5,161 bases of DNA, taken from NCBI GenBank assembly GCA_020853455.1, contig JADYYV010000109.1, positions 1-5,161 on the forward strand, read 5' to 3'. The position numbers and the translations under genes are program-made. Origin of the DNA: Alphaproteobacteria bacterium. Lineage in GTDB: Bacteria > Pseudomonadota > Alphaproteobacteria > Micavibrionales > UBA2020. Below the pieces are notes generated by a model, which saw nothing but the letters and a program-made list of their open reading frames with translations, ran no database searches and was not told the origin of the DNA. Positions 1 through 5,161 of the stretch are shown here, piece after piece. Within the stretch, counting starts at the first letter, position 1; each line of letters opens with the position of its first letter.

Positions 1-1948
1 CTGCGATGATATGCTTGGTGCCATAGAGGCGCGACGCCGACATCAGTGAGGTAAACAGCGGCTTGTCGATTTCGCTGGCATCGAACACCATTTGCGACAT
101 CATGTCATACAGCTGCGCGCCCGCCAGCTGGCGGCGCCGGCGGCCGAAGACACCCTCCGGCAGTTCGAACTTGCGCGGCGGCAGGATGGTCATGGTGATC
201 TTCGGGAAGCGGCGCAGCACGGTTTTTCCGGCGGAGCGGGAGAACGGCGTATATTGCGCGCCGTCGATGCGTATCGGCAGCACCATCGCACCCGCCTTGT
301 CGGCGATCATGCCGGGGCCTTCATAGACCTTCATCAGCGATCCCGTCATGGAAATGCGGCCTTCGGGGAAAATCATGCCCGTCTTGCCGCTTTTCACCAC
401 ATCGATCAGCGATTTCAGCGCCAGCGGGTTGGTGGGATCGACCGGATAGGCATCGACCATGCGGAGCAGCGGCTGCATCCACCACGCGCGCGCGATATGC
501 GTGTTGACGGCGAAGGTGATTTTATTGGGCAGGTAGGCGGCGATCAGCGCGGCATCGAGGAACGAGGTATGGTTCGCGATAATCAGCACGCGCTCGCCCG
601 CTTTCTCGAAATTCTCCAGCCCCTTCACTTCGACGTTATACGCCCATTTGAAAATCGCGCGGCAGACGGAGCGCAGCAGCGCATCCGGCAGCAATTGCAC
701 GATATAAACCGCGACCAGAATATCCATCAGCGCCATGGCAAGGAAGATGCCGGGGATGCTGGCCCCCGCCTTCAGCAGCACGGCGCCCATGATCGACGAC
801 GCCACCATGAACATCGCGTTCATGATGTTCAGCCCCGCAATCATGCGCGCCATGTAATTCGGGTCGGTGCGTTTTTGCACGATGGCATAGAGCGGCACGA
901 CGAACATCCCGCCCGACACCGCAATCGCCAGCAGGTCGGCCACGATGCGCCAGTTGCCGGGCTGCGACAGGAAGGTCGATGCCGTCAGCAGGCTCGGCTG
1001 CGGGGGCAATGCGGCATTCGCCGCAAAATAAAGGTCGATGCCGAACACCGCCATGCCGATTGCGGCCAGCGGCACATAGGTCGCCTGCACCTGCCCCTTC
1101 AAAAGTTTTGAGCAAAGGATGGAGCCCGCCGCGATGCCGACCGAGAACAGCGTCAGCAGCAGCGTCACAACGCTTTCATCGCCGCCGAGGTAGATTTTGG
1201 CGAAAGCGGGGAATTGCGTCAGGTAGGTCGCCCCCACCAGCCAGAACCACGAAATGGCCAGAATGGCGCGGTAAACACCCGTGTTTTCCTGCGTCGCCGC
1301 CAGTATCCGCTGCGTTTCCTGCCAGAAATTGCGGTTGATGACGAGGTCGGGCGACGGCCCGGGCGCGGTCGGGATAAAACGGCTGGCGCAATAGCCCGCA
1401 ACCGCAACGGTCACGCAGGCGACGGAAATAATGACCTCGCCCAGTTCCTTGTGCGCAATCAGCACACCGCCCGCAATCGTGCCCAGCAGGATCGCCATAA
1501 ACGTCCCCGCCTCGACATAGGCGTTGCCGCTCAGCAATTCCTGCCCCTCCAGATGCTGGGGCAGCACGGCGTATTTCACGGGACCGAAAAAGGTGGAATG
1601 CAGGCCCATGCAGAACAGCACGACGAACAGCACGAACAGGCTATGTGTCAGGAACCCGATTGCCGCCAGCAGCATGAAGCCGATTTCAGCAATTTTCACA
1701 TACTGCGCGATGCGCGCGCGGTCGATCTTATCGGCGAACTGGCCGGCGGTCGCCGAGAACAGGAAGAACGGCAGGATAAACACCCCCGCCGCCATAGTAA
1801 CGAGTATCTGCGGCGGGATAGATGTTTCCGTCGCAAGCCGGAAGGTGATAAGCATCGCCATCGCCGTCTTGAACAGGTTATCGTTGAACGCACCCAGGAA
1901 TTGCGTCAGGAACAACGGAAAAAACCGCCGCGATTTCAGGATGGACAT
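1..1948 (-). CDS. LplT-Aas-type fusion: lysophospholipid MFS transporter joined to a phospholipid acyltransferase (3' end outside window)
   Basis: This is a partial gene of 649 codons, open to the left edge. Residues 1-420 form a hydrophobic MFS-type domain with about 12 estimated membrane helices. It begins with the LplT-like segment FLTQFLGAFNDNLFKTA (residues 14-30) and has FGPVKYAVLPQ near 121-131. Residues 435-600 are a PlsC-type acyltransferase with the H-x4-D motif NHTSFLD (His460, Asp465) and FPEGRIS (527-533), followed by GSLMKVYEGPG and ILPPRKFELP, all closely like E. coli Aas. In that family LplT flips lysophospholipids inward and Aas re-acylates them with acyl-ACP. I infer that a C-terminal AMP-binding acyl-ACP synthetase domain follows outside the window. 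The ATG is the only reasonable start: an in-frame TGA lies seven codons upstream and GAGGGGCG sits 9 nt before it. It follows pepA by 58 bp on the same strand, so co-transcription is plausible. No frameshift is seen. The domain identity is firm; that the transported substrate is lysophospholipid is inference. Confidence 0.9.
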   Translation of the reverse strand, partial: MSILKSRRFFPLFLTQFLGAFNDNLFKTAMAMLITFRLATETSIPPQILVTMAAGVFILPFFLFSATAGQFADKIDRARIAQYVKIAEIGFMLLAAIGFLTHSLFVLFVVLFCMGLHSTFFGPVKYAVLPQHLEGQELLSGNAYVEAGTFMAILLGTIAGGVLIAHKELGEVIISVACVTVAVAGYCASRFIPTAPGPSPDLVINRNFWQETQRILAATQENTGVYRAILAISWFWLVGATYLTQFPAFAKIYLGGDESVVTLLLTLFSVGIAAGSILCSKLLKGQVQATYVPLAAIGMAVFGIDLYFAANAALPPQPSLLTASTFLSQPGNWRIVADLLAIAVSGGMFVVPLYAIVQKRTDPNYMARMIAGLNIMNAMFMVASSIMGAVLLKAGASIPGIFLAMALMDILVAVYIVQLLPDALLRSVCRAIFKWAYNVEVKGLENFEKAGERVLIIANHTSFLDAALIAAYLPNKITFAVNTHIARAWWMQPLLRMVDAYPVDPTNPLALKSLIDVVKSGKTGMIFPEGRISMTGSLMKVYEGPGMIADKAGAMVLPIRIDGAQYTPFSRSAGKTVLRRFPKITMTILPPRKFELPEGVFGRRRRQLAGAQLYDMMSQMVFDASEIDKPLFTSLMSASRLYGTKHIIA

Positions 1949-1957
1949 GCGTCGTCG

Positions 1958-1965
1958 CGCCCCTC
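1958..1965 (-). promoter_or_regulatory. Ribosome binding site of the LplT-Aas-type gene
   Basis: On the minus strand GAGGGGCG lies 9 nt before the ATG at 1948. It is a purine-rich, partial match to the Shine-Dalgarno consensus at a suitable distance. Together with the in-frame stop a little further upstream it fixes the start codon. Confidence 0.6.
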
Positions 1966-1986
1966 GTCAGATGGTTAAAGAGACGC

Positions 1987-2001
1987 CCGGAAGAAATCCG
2001 G
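1987..2001 (-). other. Short inverted repeat just after the pepA stop codon
   Basis: On the minus strand CCGGA-TTTCT-TCCGG forms a 5-bp stem with a 5-nt loop, starting 5 nt after the pepA TAA. The sequence that follows (GCGTCTCTTTAA) has only a short T run, so it is not a convincing intrinsic terminator. It could be a weak attenuator or mRNA 3'-end stabiliser, or chance. The 58-bp gap between pepA and the downstream gene contains nothing else notable apart from the ribosome binding site. Confidence 0.25.
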
Positions 2002-2006
2002 CCGCC

Positions 2007-3506
2007 TTATTCGAAGTTTTCCGCCACGAAACGGTCGAGCAGGCGGACGCCGAAGGCCGACGCGCCCTTCGGCGCTGCCGTGCGGTCCTTGTTGTTCCAT
2101 GCCACGCCAGCGATATCGAGATGCGCCCATTTCACGCCCGGCTGGATAAACCGTTTCAGGAAATGCGCGCCGATGGCGGAGCCCGCGTCGCGGCCGCCCG
2201 AAATGTTCTTGATGTCGGCGGCAGGGCTGTCGATTGCCTTGTCCCAGGCATCATTCAGCGGCAGGCGCCACAGTTCCTCGCCCACGCCTTGGCCAGCCAG
2301 CGTCAGCTGCTGCGCCAGCCCGTCGTCGTTGGAGAACAAGCCCGCATATTCATGGCCGAGCGCGATGATGACCGCGCCCGTCAGCGTCGCGAGATCGACG
2401 ATATGCGTCGGCTTGAATTCTTCCTGCGCGTACCAGAGCGCGTCGCACAAAATCAGGCGGCCTTCGGCATCGGTGTTCAGGATTTCAATCGTCTGGCCGG
2501 ACATCGAGGTCACGATGTCGCTGGGGCGGCAGGCATTGCCGGACGGCATGTTTTCGGCGAGCGCCACCACGCCCACCACATTCACCTTCGCGCCGCGCGC
2601 GGCCAGCGCATACATCAGGCCGGTGACGGCGGCGGCGCCCGCCATATCCCATTTCATGTCTTCCATGCCGGCGCCGGGCTTCAGCGAAATGCCGCCCGTA
2701 TCGAATGTCACGCCCTTGCCGACGAAGCAGATCGTTTTGTCTTTCTTGCTGCCGCCATGATATTCCATGGTCACCAGTTTCGGCTCGCGCGCCGAGCCTT
2801 GGCCGACGGCCTCCAGCGCGCCCATGCCGAGCTTCTGGATTTCCTTCATGCCGAGCGTCTTCACCTTCACGCCCAACGGCACCAGCTCGCTCTTGATGAT
2901 GTCGGCGAAGCTGGCGGGATAAAGGATGTTCGGGGTTTCAGACACGAGATCGCGCGTCAGGTAAACGCCGTCGATCAGCGTATCGGCTTCGTCGAACAGC
3001 TTCTTCGCCTTTTGCGGATGGTCGACAGTGAAGCTGAGCGCTTTCACGGTCGGTTTTTTGTCTTTCGGTTCCTTGGTCAGGTATTTGTCGAAGCGGTAGG
3101 ACGACAGAACAGCGCCGGCCGCCATGCTGGACGCCGCTTCATTGGCATCGAGGTGTTTCAGCGCAAGGCCTTCGGAGGAAAAGGACAGTTCCGCGCTTGC
3201 CGCCTTGCGGGCGTTCAGGAGCGACACGACCGTGCCGCCGATTTTCTCGAAATCCGTTTCCTTCAGGTCTTCGGCCTTGCCGAGGCCCACGATCACCACA
3301 TGGCGGTGGGGCAGGCCTTCCGGCCCTGCGATGACCAGCGTCTGCGCCTTTTTACCCTCGAAGCTCTCCGCCTCCATCGCGCGCTTCAGCGCGCCGTTGG
3401 TTTTCTTGTCCGCCCATTTGCCACCCTCCAGCAATTTGCCGCCTTCGGTCGCAAAGGCGACAAAGGCGTCTGATTTGGGGGCTTTTGAATCGAAAGAGAT
3501 TTTCAT
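2007..3506 (-). CDS. pepA: Leucyl aminopeptidase (peptidase family M17), PepA
   Basis: This complete gene encodes a 499-residue cytosolic aminopeptidase that removes N-terminal amino acids, preferring leucine, from peptides. Members of the family are hexamers with two metal ions per active site. The N-terminal macro-like domain covers about residues 1-165 and the catalytic domain about 175-490. All key residues are present at a constant offset of six from E. coli PepA: Lys264 and Asp269 in FVGKGVTFDTGG, catalytic Lys276, Asp287 in KWDMAG, and Asp346, Glu348 and catalytic Arg350 in the signature NTDAEGRL. The length is near E. coli PepA (503). The ATG is supported by an in-frame stop 17 codons upstream with no other start between, and by a weak TAGGT 5 nt before it. 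The gene is divergent from lptF and is followed after 58 bp by the transporter-acyltransferase gene. E. coli PepA also binds DNA as a regulator; nothing here shows whether this one does. It appears intact. Confidence 0.97.
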   Translation of the reverse strand: MKISFDSKAPKSDAFVAFATEGGKLLEGGKWADKKTNGALKRAMEAESFEGKKAQTLVIAGPEGLPHRHVVIVGLGKAEDLKETDFEKIGGTVVSLLNARKAASAELSFSSEGLALKHLDANEAASSMAAGAVLSSYRFDKYLTKEPKDKKPTVKALSFTVDHPQKAKKLFDEADTLIDGVYLTRDLVSETPNILYPASFADIIKSELVPLGVKVKTLGMKEIQKLGMGALEAVGQGSAREPKLVTMEYHGGSKKDKTICFVGKGVTFDTGGISLKPGAGMEDMKWDMAGAAAVTGLMYALAARGAKVNVVGVVALAENMPSGNACRPSDIVTSMSGQTIEILNTDAEGRLILCDALWYAQEEFKPTHIVDLATLTGAVIIALGHEYAGLFSNDDGLAQQLTLAGQGVGEELWRLPLNDAWDKAIDSPAADIKNISGGRDAGSAIGAHFLKRFIQPGVKWAHLDIAGVAWNNKDRTAAPKGASAFGVRLLDRFVAENFE

Positions 3507-3511
3507 GGCAG

Positions 3512-3516
3512 ACCTA
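3512..3516 (-). promoter_or_regulatory. Weak ribosome binding site of pepA
   Basis: On the minus strand TAGGT lies 5 nt before the pepA ATG. A better purine run, AAGGAAGA (3521-3528), lies 14 nt before the ATG, which is rather far for direct pairing. No alternative in-frame start codon exists that would suit the second site, so the annotated ATG stands. Confidence 0.4.
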
Positions 3517-3564
3517 TTTTTCTTCCTTTTTGGGACGGGAGAGGCTAAAAAACCTTAGAGGATA

Positions 3565-3594
3565 AATATAAAGAGGTGGTTAAGACGAAGTCCA
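3565..3594 (-). promoter_or_regulatory. Candidate sigma-70-type promoter for pepA
   Basis: On the minus strand TGGACT (4 of 6 matches to TTGACA) is followed after 18 nt by TATATT (5 of 6 matches to TATAAT). Transcription would begin near 3558, giving a leader of about 50 nt. Alphaproteobacterial promoters are often weak matches to this consensus, so the assignment is tentative. Confidence 0.35.
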
Positions 3595-3608
3595 CCCAAA
3601 GATTGCCC

Positions 3609-3617
3609 GGAAGCAGG
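3609..3617 (+). promoter_or_regulatory. Ribosome binding site of lptF
   Basis: GGAAGCAGG precedes the lptF ATG at 3620. The GGAAG part is at a 6-nt spacing, while the closer AGG is only 2 nt away. An in-frame TAA at 3581-3583, with only an ATT codon as a possible start in between, supports ATG 3620. The Met at residue 8 would be the only close downstream alternative. Confidence 0.5.
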
Positions 3618-3619
3618 TC

Positions 3620-4771
3620 ATGCTGATTACCCGCTACCTTATGAAGAATCTGGTTTCCGCGACCGTTTTCGTCACCCTTGCGCTGACGATGGTCGTGCTG
3701 CTGACGCAATCTTTGAAGATTCTGGAACTGGTGGCCAATTCCGACGCCCCGCCCGGCCTGTTCGTGAAAATGGTCGCCTTGTCGCTGCCCAAGTTTCTGG
3801 AAACCATCCTGCCCGTCGCTCTCGTGATTGCGACCATTTTCACCTATAACAAGTTTATTATGGATAACGAACTGGTTGTGCTGCGCTCCTGCGGTTTCGA
3901 TCACCATGCGCTTGCCCGCCCGGCCCTGCTGCTGGCGGCCTGCACGGTCATCGGCATGCTGGTGCTGACGACCTATGCGACGCCCGTGTCCTATGCCGCC
4001 ATGCAGTCGCTGCGCACGCAGGTGATGTCGAAATATTCGGCCTTTCTGCTGCGCGAAGGCGTGTTCAACACCTTTGGCAAGGACCTGACCGTTTACGTGC
4101 GCGGCCGCGACCGCAACGGCGATCTGACCGGCATCCTGATCCACGACCGCCGTGACAAGAACAAGCCGCCGTCGACCACCACCGCCAAGCGCGGCCGCCT
4201 GGTGATGAACAAGGACATTCCGACCATTCTGGTGCAAGACGGCATGCGCCAGCAGATGGATACATCCAGCAATTCCGTCAGCCGCCTTTACTTCTCCGAA
4301 TACATGATCGAGGTCAATTCGCTCGACACCGGCCAGCGCGTGCGCAACCGCGATTACAGCGAACGCACCCTGCCGGAACTGCTGCGCCCCGACATGTCCG
4401 TCAAATACGACCGCGACCACCGCGAGGTGTTTCTGGCGGAGGCGCATGCCGATCTTGTGCGCCCGTTCCTGTCGGTCGCCTTTGTGCTGCCGGCGCTGGC
4501 CGTGCTGCTGGTCGGCCCGTTCAACCGCCGCGGGCAGGGGCGCAAGGTGACGGTCGCCGTGCTGATCATCGTCGCCGTCATGGCTGCGAACCTGATGCTG
4601 ACCAGCACGACCAGGCGGCATATCGAGCTGGCGCCGCTGCTTTATATCGCGGTATTTGCGCCTATTTTCGCCAGTTATTACGCGCTTGGGCTGCGCGGCG
4701 AGCAGCAGATCATGGCGCTGCTGCGCCGCTGGAACGAGCGCCGCGTGCGGCAGGCGGGGGCGCCGGCATGA
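3620..4771 (+). CDS. lptF: LPS export ABC transporter permease LptF
   Basis: This complete 383-residue inner-membrane protein belongs to the LptF/LptG (YjgP/YjgQ) family. With LptG and the ATPase LptB it forms LptB2FG, which extracts LPS from the inner membrane and passes it to LptC and the periplasmic bridge. The layout fits the family: membrane helices near residues 10-30, 55-76 and 100-120; a periplasmic beta-jellyroll region of about 125-275; then helices near 283-300, 309-327 and 338-357. The conserved family segment LPKFLETILPVALVIATIF (56-74) and NELVVLRSCG (83-92) are present; the cytoplasmic helix between helices 2 and 3 is the expected contact for LptB. The length is slightly above E. 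coli LptF (366). The stop overlaps the lptG start as ATGA, so translational coupling is likely. LptF and LptG are paralogues; I chose LptF because it comes first in the usual gene order and because its partner follows directly. No defects are seen. Confidence 0.95.
   Translation: MLITRYLMKNLVSATVFVTLALTMVVLLTQSLKILELVANSDAPPGLFVKMVALSLPKFLETILPVALVIATIFTYNKFIMDNELVVLRSCGFDHHALARPALLLAACTVIGMLVLTTYATPVSYAAMQSLRTQVMSKYSAFLLREGVFNTFGKDLTVYVRGRDRNGDLTGILIHDRRDKNKPPSTTTAKRGRLVMNKDIPTILVQDGMRQQMDTSSNSVSRLYFSEYMIEVNSLDTGQRVRNRDYSERTLPELLRPDMSVKYDRDHREVFLAEAHADLVRPFLSVAFVLPALAVLLVGPFNRRGQGRKVTVAVLIIVAVMAANLMLTSTTRRHIELAPLLYIAVFAPIFASYYALGLRGEQQIMALLRRWNERRVRQAGAPA
4756..4760 (+). promoter_or_regulatory. 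Possible lptG ribosome binding site inside the end of lptF
   Basis: GGGGG lies 7 nt before the lptG ATG at 4768, within the last codons of lptF. It is a poor match to AGGAGG. Ribosomes terminating at the overlapping TGA (4769-4771) probably restart on lptG. Confidence 0.3.
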
Positions 4772-5161
4772 TTTCATCGCCCACACTATTCCGCTATATC
4801 AGCCGCAGTTTCATGTTCAACGTGCTGATGATTTCCTTCGTGCTGATCGGGCTTGTCTTCGTCATCAACTCGATCGAGATCCTGCGCCGCGCGGCGGCGC
4901 ATCCCGATATCGGGCTGCCGCTGGTGATGCAGATGTCGCTGCTGTCGCTGCCGCAATTCGTGGAGCGCGTGCTGCCCTTCGCCGTGTTGTTCGGGTCGAT
5001 CTATACCTGCTGGCGGCTGAACAAGACGCACGAGCTGGTCGTCATCCGTTCCTCCGGCCTGTCGGCATGGCAGTTCCTGTTCCCGATGATGGCGGCGGCG
5101 ATGCTGTTCGGCCTGTGCGTGACTACGATGATGAACCCGATTTCCGCCATCCTGTCCGCGA
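4768..5161 (+). CDS. lptG: LPS export ABC transporter permease LptG (5' part, continues past window)
   Basis: The first 131 codons are visible and the frame is open to the right edge. The start, MISSPTLFRYISRSFM, has the family pattern of a short amphipathic stretch leading into helix 1 (about 17-35). Helix 2 lies near 58-78 and helix 3 begins near 100. SLLSLPQFVERVLPFAVLFG (57-76) and HELVVIRSSGLSAWQ (87-101) are the family-conserved elements; they also align with the matching stretch of the upstream LptF, showing the paralogy of the pair. It is the partner subunit of LptF in the LptB2FG complex. The ATG overlaps the lptF stop (ATGA). The jellyroll and the three C-terminal helices would lie outside the window. 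The assignment as LptG rather than a second LptF rests on gene order and likeness to LptG N-termini. Confidence 0.93.
   Translation, partial: MISSPTLFRYISRSFMFNVLMISFVLIGLVFVINSIEILRRAAAHPDIGLPLVMQMSLLSLPQFVERVLPFAVLFGSIYTCWRLNKTHELVVIRSSGLSAWQFLFPMMAAAMLFGLCVTTMMNPISAILSA

Larger units (their letters stand above)
3507..3619. promoter_or_regulatory. Divergent pepA / lptF intergenic control region
   Basis: This 113-bp gap separates two divergent transcription units, so promoters for both must lie in or beside it. Its centre (about 3547-3572) is clearly more AT-rich than the surrounding coding DNA and includes GATAAATATAAAG. For pepA a plausible pair on the minus strand is TGGACT (3589-3594) and TATATT (3565-3570) with an 18-nt spacer. 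For lptF the same patch offers TATAAA (3567-3572) on the plus strand but no good -35 box. If both are used, the two -10 elements overlap. This is pattern matching only; no operator could be recognised. Confidence 0.5.

Noticed and set aside
92..1111. 339-codon open frame on the plus strand, antisense to the transporter-acyltransferase gene
   Set aside because: Its composition is skewed to Arg, His and Gln with no domain, and it lies opposite clear catalytic motifs of a real protein. It is a codon-usage shadow.
1214..1978. 254-codon open frame on the plus strand
   Set aside because: It is antisense to the MFS helices and its product is highly charged and low in complexity. No family is recognised.
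1987..2001. Intrinsic terminator after pepA
   Set aside because: The stem is only 5 bp and is not followed by a proper U tract. It is recorded as a short inverted repeat only.
1524..3473. 649-codon open frame on the plus strand, antisense to pepA and to the start of the LplT-Aas-type gene
   Set aside because: It crosses two well-supported minus-strand genes and the gap between them. Its product is rich in Arg, His, Ala and Gln with no recognisable domain, as expected when GC-rich codons of a real gene are read on the other strand.
3542..3560. CTAA...TTAG inverted repeat with an A/T run in the divergent gap, considered as an operator or terminator
   Set aside because: Only four base pairs form around a homopolymer run, which is within chance for an AT-rich patch.
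3545..4786. 413-codon open frame on the minus strand covering the whole of lptF
   Set aside because: LptF on the plus strand is unmistakable. The antisense product is low in complexity, rich in His, Gln, Arg and Gly, shows no domain or membrane pattern, and would also run through the intergenic region.
1..5161. Search for mobile elements, CRISPR arrays, tRNAs, riboswitches, toxin-antitoxin or defence genes
   Set aside because: Nearly every base is accounted for by four intact housekeeping genes. No repeats, transposase-like proteins or structured RNA candidates were seen in the two short gaps.

Overview
The window looks like a housekeeping stretch of chromosome from a moderately GC-rich Gram-negative bacterium, most likely an alphaproteobacterium. 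The grounds are LptF/LptG (so an outer membrane with LPS), pepA divergent from lptF-lptG (an arrangement I recall as common in Alphaproteobacteria), and protein sequences that resemble that class. I cannot name a genus from the sequence. Coding density is very high. Four genes fill the window, and only two short gaps (58 and 113 bases) are non-coding.

Left part, minus strand (1-1948): the first 649 codons of a large membrane protein that runs off the left edge. It starts with a 12-helix MFS transporter of the lysophospholipid-flippase (LplT) type. This is fused in frame to a PlsC-type acyltransferase carrying the NHTSFLD and FPEGR motifs and flanking sequence like that of Aas. The rest of an Aas-like protein, the acyl-ACP synthetase domain, would lie outside the window. 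Middle, minus strand (2007-3506): a complete leucyl aminopeptidase (PepA, family M17) with every metal-binding and catalytic residue in place. It lies 58 bp upstream of the transporter-acyltransferase gene in the same direction, so the two may share a transcript.

Right part, plus strand (3620-5161): lptF, complete, and the first 131 codons of lptG, joined by an ATGA stop/start overlap. Their products are the two membrane subunits of the LptB2FG ABC exporter, which lifts LPS out of the inner membrane. The 113-bp divergent region between pepA and lptF is AT-rich compared with its surroundings and must hold the start signals for both directions.

The theme is envelope upkeep: lysophospholipid uptake and re-acylation on one side, LPS export on the other, and a cytoplasmic peptidase between. 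I found no mobile element, CRISPR array, RNA gene or convincing novel system. The long open frames antisense to these genes are best explained as by-products of GC-rich codon usage. The most notable item is the LplT-Aas-type gene fusion and its position next to pepA.
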